Shown: positions 6,702 to 13,423 of the stretch, piece after piece | How positions within the stretch are numbered: the first letter of the stretch is position 1 | How the letters are laid out: the number at the start of each line of letters is the position of its first letter | NCBI GenBank assembly: GCA_005776545.1 | Contig: SXOY01000202.1 | Location: forward strand, 1 to 13,862 | Length of the DNA: 13,862 bases | From: Planctomycetia bacterium | Lineage (GTDB): Bacteria; Planctomycetota; Phycisphaerae; Phycisphaerales; UBA1924 | Direction of reading: 5' to 3' | Notes under the pieces: model-generated | Told to the model about the DNA's origin: nothing | Database searches by the model: none | What the model saw: only the letters and a program-made list of their open reading frames with translations | Program-made: the position numbers and the translations under genes

Positions 6702-7916
6702 TCAGCGTTCCGGAGCCGCCGCGACTGGTTGACCAACCGTGCCCAGCAACTGGCGAGCCTGAGTGTTGTTTGGATCGAGCGCAAGGAGGGCATTGAGCGT
6801 CTCCTTTGCGGCATCGGTCTGCTGCATTTCATCTTGCACGATCGCAAGCAGCAAATAGGTCTCTGCATCGGCCTTGTAGCCCAGGGCCTGATGAAGGTTG
6901 ATTTGTGCGGACTTGAGATCACCAGTGCGACGCTGATAGAGAGCGCGAAGCACATATCCCTCGCTGCGATTTGGAGCAACTGCAATCGTGCGAGCTGCAG
7001 CAAGTTTCAAGCGACTGTTGTCCTTAAGCATGAACGAGACATTACCAAGTCCGATCCAGCCATCAACATCGGCCTGTCCTTCAGGGCCGCTGGTAAGCTG
7101 AATGAACAACTCGCGGGCATCCAGCAAACGATCAACCTTGACGAGACATTCCGCACGCAAATGCTTGAGATCGCGGCGAGTCTTGCCCTTCTCAGACTTC
7201 AATAACCGCTGAAGGTTGAACTCCGCATCCGCAAATTGGCCAACTGCCATCTGAGCATGCAGGAGATCTTCAACGATACCGGTGTCCTCTGGAGCGAGCA
7301 AGCGTGCTTCGTTGAAGTGGTTGACAGCAGATTCGGGGTTCTTCTGGATCATCGCCAGGTGGCCAAGGGTCTGACGGACCCCGGCGTTGTGTTGGAATTT
7401 GTCGCCGCGGGTCTGCAGGAAAGCAGCCGCCTCATCAATTCGATTGAGGTCTATCAGAGTCTCAGCGGCAGCAATCAGGTACTGAGCATTTTGAGTATCA
7501 AGGTCCGCGGCCTTGGTGAAGAACGCGAGGGCCTCTTCCTGGTGGTTGATTCGTTCAGCGATGAGTCCCTGGTAGTACTGTGCCTCAACGCTCTTCTCAT
7601 CGACTTTGCTCGCCTGCTGAAATGAGGCGACTGAGCCTTCGAGATCGCCCTGTTCAAGCTGAATACGACCACGGAGAATATACGACTTGGGCATATTCGC
7701 ATTAAGAGCGATCGAGCGATTGATGGCCTTGAATGACTTGTCGAGGTCGCCGCCAAGATAGGACTGCTTGGCAATTTCAAACTCTGTGGCGGCCTTAATT
7801 CCCTCAAGCCGCTGTACGGCGAGGTTTTTTTCGACTTTCGTTCCCTGGTGAACTGAATCACATCCGGCAACAAGAACAACGGACGCAGCGATAGCCGCGA
7901 AATAGCAAACCTTCAT
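6702..7916 (-). CDS. TPR-repeat lipoprotein of the pilus/secretion locus
   Basis: This 404-residue lipoprotein begins with a short type II signal peptide whose hydrophobic stretch ends in the lipobox VAGC (Cys19). The mature protein would be lipidated at Cys19, with Asp at +2. The rest is a nearly continuous series of about ten tetratricopeptide repeats, such as GDLEGSVASFQQASKVDEKS, HQEEALAFFTKAADLDTQNA and GDLKSAQINLHQALGYKADA. The Pro/Ala-rich C-terminus ends QPVAAAPER. The ATG at 7916 was chosen over an in-frame TTG at 7943 because AGGAGA lies six bases upstream and the signal peptide then starts normally. It follows the secretin gene by 87 bp on the same strand. By analogy with PilF/PilW-type TPR lipoproteins, it may be a pilotin or assembly factor for that secretin. 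That role is inferred; sequence family and export are clear. Confidence 0.9.
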   Translation of the reverse strand: MKVCYFAAIAASVVLVAGCDSVHQGTKVEKNLAVQRLEGIKAATEFEIAKQSYLGGDLDKSFKAINRSIALNANMPKSYILRGRIQLEQGDLEGSVASFQQASKVDEKSVEAQYYQGLIAERINHQEEALAFFTKAADLDTQNAQYLIAAAETLIDLNRIDEAAAFLQTRGDKFQHNAGVRQTLGHLAMIQKNPESAVNHFNEARLLAPEDTGIVEDLLHAQMAVGQFADAEFNLQRLLKSEKGKTRRDLKHLRAECLVKVDRLLDARELFIQLTSGPEGQADVDGWIGLGNVSFMLKDNSRLKLAAARTIAVAPNRSEGYVLRALYQRRTGDLKSAQINLHQALGYKADAETYLLLAIVQDEMQQTDAAKETLNALLALDPNNTQARQLLGTVGQPVAAAPER

Positions 7917-7957
7917 ATCGAGTCTCCTGGGGTAAGGGGACAAATTGTCGAGGCAAG

Positions 7958-7987
7958 CGATTCCCTCGCCGCTAAGCGAGGGAATCG
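7958..7987 (-). other. Strong hairpin between secretin and TPR lipoprotein genes
   Basis: Perfect 12-bp arms (7958-7969 and 7976-7987) close a six-base loop. The hairpin starts 16 bp past the secretin stop and ends 41 bp before the lipoprotein ATG. No T tract follows in the direction of transcription, so it is not a typical intrinsic terminator. It may be a partial attenuator or an mRNA 3'-end stabiliser that sets unequal expression of the two genes. Confidence 0.6.
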
Positions 7988-8003
7988 GGAGAGAGCGAAG
8001 TGA

Positions 8004-10460
8004 TCAGCGTGAACCGGTTTCGTTTTCGATCGGTTCAGCGGGTACGCTGCCTACCTGCGTAGAAGTGGTATCGGAGGGGACGAATGGAGAGTTGAATTGG
8101 GGGAACCAATTCCAGGCAGTTGTGAGCGAGTAGTCCCACAATGCTGCCCAGTCTTGCGCGGTGGCAGTCGCTGCGTCAAAGGTCCAGTCCTGAAGGATGA
8201 CGCCCTGGCCGGCGAAGGCGACGGCGGTCTGGGCTGTTTCTTGAGCAGTTCGGTCAAGTGAAGCGGTGCCGGGAGTTGCAGACTCTTGAGTTGTTGGCTC
8301 AGTTGCTGCATCGATAGTTGTGGTTTCGTTGGTTGTGTTAGTCTCTGTGTTCACCGTCTCTGATGGGGTAGCCACCACCACTGTGTCGGACAGAACTTCT
8401 TCAAGTGCTGCCGTTGCAGTTGTATTTGTGGTATCAGTGTTGCTCTCTGTGGTGTTCAACGACTGTGTGGTTGATGATGTAAATGGAGCGGGAGTTGGAA
8501 CGCCTTCGGCAGAACCGGTGCGCTTCAATGCCTCTTTGCTCATGATTGAGTCGAGCACGGAACGTGTGGGTAATGCTGAGGACTTGCCCGAGATCTTCTC
8601 ACGAAGCAGAACTGCTTCGGGCTGATTGGGGTTCATCCGCATGGACTGATTGACCTTCCACAGGGCCTTTTCAGTGTTTCCCTCAGCGGCAAGGCGTTCT
8701 GCCTCAACATTGAGTTTGCTTGACATGCGATCGCGGCTCCACCAGAGCACGCCCTCGCGGCTGCCAGTGCGAACCTTCTCAGTCCAGTCCTTGCCCTTGT
8801 TTCCAACATCAGCCATCAAAGCGTCGTTGACGATTGACGGAGTGATGAGGAAGATAATTTCGTTGCGCTGAGTAGTATCTTCCTTGCCTTTGAAGGCGTT
8901 TCCGACGATCGGGATATCACCGAGCCACGGAACCTGGCGTCTTGAACTTTGTGTGCTTTCGCGGAAGAGACCGCCCAAAACAATCGTCTGGCCATCGCGA
9001 ACCATGACATTGGTCGTAAGTTCGTTGGTGATTTCATCGGGAATGGTAACTGATGCACCGGTGGAATCCTGAGTGTCACGAATGACAGCTTCAGAAACCT
9101 GTGGCTTGAGTTCCATGCGGATCAAACCATCGTTGGTCACAAATGGGCGCACATTAAGTTGCGTACCAGTATCCAGGAATTGCACGGTTTGCGTAGTCGT
9201 GGTATCGGTGCTCGTGGTATTGAGATAACCGACCTTACGACCGACGAGCACTCGAGCGGGCATGCGATTGAGTGTGAACACCTTGGGATTCGAGAGAATC
9301 GTGGTGTCGCTGACTTCATCGAGCATCTTGATAAAGACTGCGAAGTCCTTGGTGGTGACACCGATCTTGAACGTGCCTGCGCCAGCCGTGTTACCCGCTG
9401 TTGACTGCACGCCCTTGCCGTTCCCATCGCCAGGCAGCGCGACCTTGCCGCCAGAGATGGTCTCGCCTGCACCGGCGATCAAACCATCGACGACCTTCAG
9501 CGGGCCGGGCTTAGCAAAGTCCAGGAAGTCCATATCACCAATGAGTGAGAAATCCACGCCAAACGCATTGGACTCTGTGAGTGCGGTCTGGAGAATCGTC
9601 GCCTCGATCAAGATCTGAGCGGGGCGGCTGTCCATCTGCTTGACGAGCTTTTCAATTTCCGCGACATTTTCTTCGTAATCAAAGACCACGATCTGGGCCA
9701 TGCCAGCGTAATCGTCTTTTCCAGTCGGCCCCGAGCTGCCCACGGCATACACATCAGTCTTGCCATTGGTCTTGATCTGCCCCTTTTCTGAAAGCAAGGG
9801 CTTGACAAACTCCGCTGCATCGACCGCGGTCAAGTAGTTCAATGGCAAAGTCTTCCACACGGTGAGGCGCTGAGCCGCTTCGATCGCGCGAAGCTCTTCG
9901 AGTGTATAGACATAGATAAAACTGTCTTTCTCGATGTATCCATATCCATTGACATGCAGAATAGCATCAAGTGCCTGGTAGAAAGTCACACCGTAAAGAT
10001 TGGCTGTGATTCTCGCCGCGACATTCTTGCTCGCAACAATGTTGCGTTCGCTCTGAATGCTGAGCATCTCAAGCACATTCGCGAGTTCTTCATCGTTCAC
10101 ATGCAGATTAACGACATCGGTACCAGTGATCTCAACTGAGCCTGCTGGCTTGCCCGGTGCAGTCGCGGCGGGGGTATTGGTCTTGGACATCAGACCCTGG
10201 TCCGCGACGGCTGTTCCAGCTTCCACTGGTGGTTTGCCGCCTGGATTCGATGGATTGCCGACATTTCCCAGCCCGGTATTGGCCGCGCCATCACCTGCAG
10301 ATGCGGCCGGAGTGGCTGGAGCAGCGGCGGGGTTTGCCAGAGGATTAGCTGGGGGTGCGACCTGCTCTGGGGCAACTGCCATTGAGTTCGCCGCTCCGGC
10401 AAACATGAACAGTGCTGCGGTCAGCGTTGGAAACTTCGACATTTTGTGGGACTTACTCAT
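8004..10460 (-). CDS. PilQ-type secretin with extended C-terminus
   Basis: This 818-residue protein should form the outer-membrane gated ring of a type IV pilus or type II secretion system. It has a signal peptide (about 7-30, ending MAVA), an Ala/Pro/Gly-rich linker to about 105, and an STN/N0-like domain (115-190, with VNLHVNDEELANVLEMLS). An N1 ring domain follows (200-278, ending VKQMDSRPAQILIEATI), then the secretin beta-barrel domain (280-545). That domain has a Gly-rich insert (326-367) and the signature VPWLGDIPIVGNAFKG (510-525) plus FLITPSIV. The N0/N1 arrangement resembles PilQ more than GspD, but no AMIN domain is present. About 270 residues follow the barrel: a TPR-like unit (about 582-616), a Ser/Thr/Asn/Glu-rich linker (about 655-745) and a Trp-rich tail (755-795). 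The ATG has GAGG seven bases upstream. The TPR lipoprotein gene lies directly downstream. Confidence 0.93.
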   Translation of the reverse strand: MSKSHKMSKFPTLTAALFMFAGAANSMAVAPEQVAPPANPLANPAAAPATPAASAGDGAANTGLGNVGNPSNPGGKPPVEAGTAVADQGLMSKTNTPAATAPGKPAGSVEITGTDVVNLHVNDEELANVLEMLSIQSERNIVASKNVAARITANLYGVTFYQALDAILHVNGYGYIEKDSFIYVYTLEELRAIEAAQRLTVWKTLPLNYLTAVDAAEFVKPLLSEKGQIKTNGKTDVYAVGSSGPTGKDDYAGMAQIVVFDYEENVAEIEKLVKQMDSRPAQILIEATILQTALTESNAFGVDFSLIGDMDFLDFAKPGPLKVVDGLIAGAGETISGGKVALPGDGNGKGVQSTAGNTAGAGTFKIGVTTKDFAVFIKMLDEVSDTTILSNPKVFTLNRMPARVLVGRKVGYLNTTSTDTTTTQTVQFLDTGTQLNVRPFVTNDGLIRMELKPQVSEAVIRDTQDSTGASVTIPDEITNELTTNVMVRDGQTIVLGGLFRESTQSSRRQVPWLGDIPIVGNAFKGKEDTTQRNEIIFLITPSIVNDALMADVGNKGKDWTEKVRTGSREGVLWWSRDRMSSKLNVEAERLAAEGNTEKALWKVNQSMRMNPNQPEAVLLREKISGKSSALPTRSVLDSIMSKEALKRTGSAEGVPTPAPFTSSTTQSLNTTESNTDTTNTTATAALEEVLSDTVVVATPSETVNTETNTTNETTTIDAATEPTTQESATPGTASLDRTAQETAQTAVAFAGQGVILQDWTFDAATATAQDWAALWDYSLTTAWNWFPQFNSPFVPSDTTSTQVGSVPAEPIENETGSR

Positions 10461-10680
10461 GAATCAACCTCATCTTAAATTGAATTCCTGGAACACAGCC
10501 GACCGCCGAAAGCCCACGCCTGCACTTTCGACTGTCACGAACAACTCACCATGAATTTCGACATTGTGAAACTCGGACTTAGGGGTATTAGCAAGATCGG
10601 TGCAAAGTTCCCAGAGCTTCCAAAGCCTCATATCAAGGAATAAACCCAACCCCCGTTTCCGGTGACGCCAAGAACACACA

Positions 10681-10710
10681 AAAACAAAGCCCTGCATGCG
10701 GCAGAGCTTT
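10681..10710 (-). terminator. Terminator of the pseudopilin/small-membrane-protein operon
   Basis: Ten-base-pair arms (10686-10695 and 10701-10710, one G-U pair) enclose a five-base loop. Read leftward, a G and then TTTT follow. It lies 27 bp beyond the stop of the 81-aa gene and upstream of the secretin leader, so it separates the two transcription units. Confidence 0.82.
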
Positions 10711-10736
10711 CTTTACTCAGCTTTCACAATTTCATT

Positions 10737-10982
10737 TCAGTGAGATGGCGAATTGACCGGAGCGTTCACATTGGCTTCCGGAGATTTCTCAGTCGTTTGC
10801 ACTTTTGATGAAGGCTTTTCTGGTTGTACTTCCGGAACTGCATAGGCACTCCGCGGCATTCCTGTCACCAGCCGGAGCTTGTACCAGATAAACAACCCTG
10901 CCGCCAGAACACAGCTTAATCCCAGGACAAATGGAGATCGTGCATGAAACCAATTGCGATTGTTGCTGGAACCTGTTGCCAT
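10737..10982 (-). CDS. Small single-TM protein of the pseudopilin operon (unknown)
   Basis: This 81-residue protein has a polar N-terminus, one membrane helix (about 17-35, with FVLGLSCVLAAGLFIWY) followed by K-L-R, and a Pro/Glu/Lys/Ser-rich tail (48-81) with no predicted fold. The tail is probably periplasmic if the Arg/Lys-flanked helix acts as a signal anchor, although the positive charges on both sides make topology uncertain. The ATG is 14 bp past the GspH-like gene stop, with AAGGAA ten bases upstream. A terminator follows, so it is the last gene of that operon. I do not recognise the family. Position and shape (inner-membrane anchor with a disordered Pro-rich arm) would fit a connector between platform and secretin, a role played by GspC or PilP elsewhere, but no similarity to those is visible. 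Confidence 0.72.
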   Translation of the reverse strand: MATGSSNNRNWFHARSPFVLGLSCVLAAGLFIWYKLRLVTGMPRSAYAVPEVQPEKPSSKVQTTEKSPEANVNAPVNSPSH

Positions 10983-10996
10983 AGCGCTGCGCTTCC

Positions 10997-11524
10997 TTAT
11001 GACCCGCTGACGGAAACTCTCCCGGTGTAGCCCTCAATGCTGATCGTGAAAGTCTGACCGGAGCCTGTGATCACAATCTGGCCGGTGGTCGGTGCAACAT
11101 TGGAAGTTGCCGACAGCACTGGGGATCCTTGTTCATCAAAGATCAGCAAGTTGGCGTTTCCGACCGAATTTGCAAATGAAACACTTGAGATCACAGCATC
11201 GCCCATAGATGCATCAAACACAGTTGTCTGAAACGCCATTGACATGGTCACCGTTCCGGAAGCAGGCATGTCAATCAGGCCATAAGCCTTTTTGGCCGGA
11301 TCAAACAAGACCGCCACGGAACGCTGGTGCGCAACGGCTTCAGACTGGGCATAGCTGATATCAGAGATAATCTGCCGTACTGCCGCCTGAACGCGTAACA
11401 CACCAGTGTCCCCCATCGATGGAATCACCATCGCCGCGGCGATTCCTAGAATCACTACGGTAATGAGAATCTCCACCAGGGTGTATGCACGGCGAAGCGA
11501 TTGTGAGCAAGACATGTGGGGCAC
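10997..11524 (-). CDS. GspH/FimT-like minor pseudopilin
   Basis: This 175-residue type IV pilin-like protein has a class III leader. The N-terminus carries RRAYTLVEILITVVILGIAA with the conserved Glu at mature position 5. Processing would occur after Ala13, giving an N-terminal Tyr rather than the usual Gly|Phe. The region after the helix (VQAAVRQIISDISYAQSEAV, then RSVAVLFDP) matches the GspH/FimT pattern, as does the beta-rich C-terminus ending GYTGRVSVSGS. I chose the GTG at 11524 because CGGAGTTTCACT precedes it at the same spacing as the nearly identical CGGAGTTTCACC in front of the upstream gene's ATG. An ATG at 11515 would shorten the leader by three residues, and a GTG at 11545 would extend it. 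GspH proteins sit at or near the pseudopilus tip in type II systems. It lies 57 bp after the coiled-coil protein gene and 14 bp before the 81-aa gene. Confidence 0.88.
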   Translation of the reverse strand: MPHMSCSQSLRRAYTLVEILITVVILGIAAAMVIPSMGDTGVLRVQAAVRQIISDISYAQSEAVAHQRSVAVLFDPAKKAYGLIDMPASGTVTMSMAFQTTVFDASMGDAVISSVSFANSVGNANLLIFDEQGSPVLSATSNVAPTTGQIVITGSGQTFTISIEGYTGRVSVSGS

Positions 11525-11581
11525 AGTGAAACTCCGTCTCCGCACGCTGGAGAAGATTGGTCAATTCGCTGCACAAACCGC

Positions 11582-11899
11582 CTACTTATGCGGCGTATTC
11601 TGAACAAATCCCGCGGGCATCTCCATGACCTTGACAGGCATGGGCGACTTGATCGAGCTTGATAGCTTCTCAAGCTTGGTGTTTATGGCGCGAAGTTCAG
11701 CGATCATCTGCTTGTTCTGTTCAAGGGCGTTAGCACGTTCAGTCATTTCTTCCGGTGCGGCCTGCGCTACAGACATGCCACCGGTGGCGGTAACCCCAAC
11801 AAAGCGATCTGCCACCAACAGCGTCAACATGATACCAATGGCGCTGAGAGCAATGTTTGTATAACGAAGGGAACCAATGGCGGGCTGAGTTGTTTTCAT
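11582..11899 (-). CDS. Small TM/coiled-coil protein heading the pseudopilin operon (unknown)
   Basis: This 105-residue protein has a hydrophobic stretch at about 15-31 (NIALSAIGIMLTLLVA), then a short Gly/Thr segment and a possible signal-peptidase site AQA|A at 45-48. A charged helix predicted to form a coiled coil follows (about 50-85, with MTERANALEQNKQMIAELRA). The C-terminus is Pro/Met-rich, ending NTPHK. The hydrophobic region may be a membrane anchor or an uncleaved signal. The ATG has CCGGAG seven bases upstream; a longer in-frame start at 11965 lacks such a site. It is the first gene of a three-gene unit with the GspH-like pseudopilin. I do not recognise the family. The short-anchor plus coiled-coil plan is reminiscent of PilO/GspM-type assembly-platform proteins only in outline, since it is much smaller. 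Confidence 0.75.
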   Translation of the reverse strand: MKTTQPAIGSLRYTNIALSAIGIMLTLLVADRFVGVTATGGMSVAQAAPEEMTERANALEQNKQMIAELRAINTKLEKLSSSIKSPMPVKVMEMPAGFVQNTPHK

Positions 11900-11981
11900 G
11901 GTGAAACTCCGGGGGTGTCGAAACGGGGCTGAACGATCTATCAGTGTTTTTCGGCTAGAAAGCAAGCCAACCTGACCGAAG

Positions 11982-12001
11982 ATCGCACTTCACCATGCGA
12001 T
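11982..12001. promoter_or_regulatory. Inverted repeat upstream of the pseudopilin operon
   Basis: ATCGCA and TGCGAT arms (11982-11987, 11996-12001) flank eight bases. They lie about 83-102 bp before the ATG of the first gene, in the spacer that must contain its promoter. It could be an operator dyad. No reliable -35/-10 pair was assigned. Confidence 0.3.
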
Positions 12002-12029
12002 TGCCGATAACACACTTGCGCCTCCAATG

Positions 12030-12055
12030 AAAAGACCGGGCTTGCGCCCGGCCTT
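12030..12055 (-). terminator. Terminator of the first pilin gene
   Basis: A ten-base-pair stem (12032-12041 with 12046-12055, one wobble pair) and a four-base loop are followed leftward by a short T run (12030-12033, partly within the stem). It lies 26 bp past the pilin stop. Confidence 0.8.
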
Positions 12056-12081
12056 CACAATTACTAAGTTAGATCAACGTA

Positions 12082-12525
12082 TCAGTCGGTACCAGTGGTG
12101 GTGACGACGCCGTTGGCTTCATCGAAGAATGAAGCGTAGATAGTGGTTGTGCCGGTATCAAAGAACCACGAAGTCGTGGCTGAACCGGTTGCGCCTGTGC
12201 CGGTAGAGATGGTGGTCTTATCAGCGTATGACGAGGCCGGGTTCGAGGGCGCAGCCTTGAGGTAGCCGTAACCGCCAGCGAAAGCGCCAGTTGCAGTCAG
12301 AGCTTCCCAGTCGGCGGAAGCAAAGGGCGAGGTGTTGTTGTTCTTTGCGAGATACAACTCAACCTGGCGCTGAATGCTTGAGAGTTGTGCCTTGAGGTTA
12401 CCGCCCTGGGCGTCCTGTGTGGCATTTGTGAATTGGGGAATCACGATCGCGGCGAGGATGCCAAGGATAACGACGACGATCAAGATTTCAACGAGTGTAA
12501 AACCAGAACGAATGTTACGAACCAT
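12082..12525 (-). CDS. Type IV pilin / GspG-like pseudopilin, paralogue 1
   Basis: This 147-residue prepilin has the leader MVRNIRSG, cleaved before Phe9, and a typical N-methylation/assembly helix (FTLVEILIVVVILGILAAIV) with Glu5 of the mature protein. The soluble domain has the helical extension QDAQGGNLKAQLSSIQRQVE and the motif YLKAAPSNPASSYADK. The Gly/Thr/Ser-rich beta region ends in ASFFDEANGVVTTTGTD. Size and plan fit a GspG or PilA subunit; the GspG 'DPWG' calcium-site motif is not seen, so pilin versus pseudopilin is undecided. The ATG at 12525 was chosen because the leader is then standard and AAGGAG lies nine bases upstream; a longer in-frame reading to 12603 would add 26 unrelated residues. 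It has its own terminator and a structured leader. The neighbouring gene at 12775 is a close paralogue. Confidence 0.93.
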   Translation of the reverse strand: MVRNIRSGFTLVEILIVVVILGILAAIVIPQFTNATQDAQGGNLKAQLSSIQRQVELYLAKNNNTSPFASADWEALTATGAFAGGYGYLKAAPSNPASSYADKTTISTGTGATGSATTSWFFDTGTTTIYASFFDEANGVVTTTGTD

Positions 12526-12543
12526 GCGAAGAAGCTCCTTCAG

Positions 12544-12586
12544 GCGACTTGTCGCTGCCTGTGTAGATGTCTCAAACTGCGACAAG
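12544..12586 (-). promoter_or_regulatory. Alternative-pairing leader before pilin paralogue 1
   Basis: Read leftward, CTTGTCGC (12586-12579) can pair over a 23-base loop with GCGACAAG (12555-12548). The same GCGAC can instead pair with GTCGC (12548-12544) in the short palindrome GCGACAAGTCGC. The two pairings exclude each other and lie just upstream of the AAGGAG ribosome site. This could be a translational or attenuation switch, or simply a DNA-binding dyad. Confidence 0.4.
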
Positions 12587-12628
12587 CAATCCAAGATCAT
12601 CAAAGGGTCGATCCATCAACCCGTGAAT

Positions 12629-12659
12629 CCGCTCGCTTTCGTGTCCGAACACGAGCGGG
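12629..12659. other. Inverted repeat between the two pilin genes
   Basis: CGTGT/ACACG (12640-12644, 12649-12653) with a CCGA loop is extended by CCGCT/AGCGG, with a six-base bulge on one side. It sits between the paralogues, about 105 bp before the downstream pilin start. No T tract follows leftward, so it is not a convincing terminator of the upstream pilin gene. Pilin 2 transcripts may therefore read into pilin 1. Confidence 0.4.
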
Positions 12660-12774
12660 TAGTTTTGAGTCCAACCGAGCGAACCGAAATCCAAAGCGTG
12701 ATCCGCCTTGTCTAGTGAATCGGCAACAACCTGTTCCCGATTGACCCTTAGCGGCAATCACCGATTCACAGGGT

Positions 12775-13203
12775 TCAGTCTGTGCCGGTCAGAGTGACTA
12801 AGCCGGTGCTCTCGTCAAAGAACGATGCGTAGAGCATGTTTGTATCGGTACGATAAAACCATGATGTCGTTGCAGACCCCGTGCCGCTGGTCCCCGTTGA
12901 GATAGTGGTCTTGTCTGCATAGGCCGATGCGGGATTGACAGGAATCGACTTCAAATAGTCCTCAACCGGCGGCACCATGCGGCTCCAATCAGCGGTTGAG
13001 AAGGGGTGATTGCTCTGATTTCTGGCCCGGTAGAGTTCAATCTGAGACTGAACGCTCACCAATTGTGCTTTGAGGTTGCCGGCTTGTGCATCCTGAGTTG
13101 CGCCGGTGAATTGTGGAATCACAATCGCCGCGAGAATGCCCAGAATCACGACGACAATCAAGATTTCAACCAAAGTGAAACCAGCACGAAGTGTGTTTCT
13201 CAT
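12775..13203 (-). CDS. Type IV pilin / GspG-like pseudopilin, paralogue 2
   Basis: This 142-residue prepilin has the leader MRNTLRAG cleaved before Phe9. The N-terminal helix matches that of paralogue 1 for 25 residues from the cleavage site. The C-terminal part is also closely shared (ADKTTISTGT, GSATTSWF, ASFFDE, TGTD). The difference is concentrated around residues 49-90, where this protein has ADWSRMVPPVEDYLKSIPVN and lacks a Gly-rich stretch of its neighbour. The ATG at 13203 gives a standard leader and has AAGGAA eight bases upstream; a longer in-frame reading to 13290 would add 29 unrelated residues. Its leader also holds an ACTTG/CAAGT inverted repeat (13230-13242). It is preceded by a strong terminator of the gene to its right, so it must have its own promoter in 13204-13367, though none was assigned. 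It is probably a subunit of the same fibre or pseudopilus. Confidence 0.93.
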   Translation of the reverse strand: MRNTLRAGFTLVEILIVVVILGILAAIVIPQFTGATQDAQAGNLKAQLVSVQSQIELYRARNQSNHPFSTADWSRMVPPVEDYLKSIPVNPASAYADKTTISTGTSGTGSATTSWFYRTDTNMLYASFFDESTGLVTLTGTD

Positions 13204-13367
13204 AATCCAAGTTCCTTGCGAGTTGAACGACTTGAGACAAGTAAACGGTGCAACACTCCCGTAATGCGGGCATGCCACCGCTGATTCCATCGGTCTTTCG
13301 CAGGGTCTGGTTTACCGGCACCTTGTCTGCTGATAACTTTCATCACCGAAACCGATGACTTGATGCT

Positions 13368-13395
13368 AAAAAAAGACCAGCCCGAAGGCTGGTCT
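13368..13395 (-). terminator. Terminator of the right-hand helical-repeat gene
   Basis: A perfect nine-base-pair GC-rich stem (13374-13382 with 13387-13395) has a TTCG tetraloop when read leftward and runs into seven T residues (13368-13374). It lies 28 bp past the stop of the rightmost gene. It is the strongest terminator in the window after the one at 1411. Confidence 0.95.
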
Positions 13396-13423
13396 CTGTG
13401 CTTACTAGGTTATCGGCCAAATA

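Noticed and set aside
10470..10697. 75-residue leftward reading frame between the secretin and the 81-aa gene
   Set aside because: Its ATG lies in the loop region of the operon terminator hairpin, it has no ribosome site, and its sequence shows no membrane, repeat or motif pattern.
12715..12769. GTGAATCGG/CCGATTCAC inverted repeat just after the pilin 2 stop
   Set aside because: The loop is 37 bases and no T tract follows, so it does not qualify as a terminator and could be chance.
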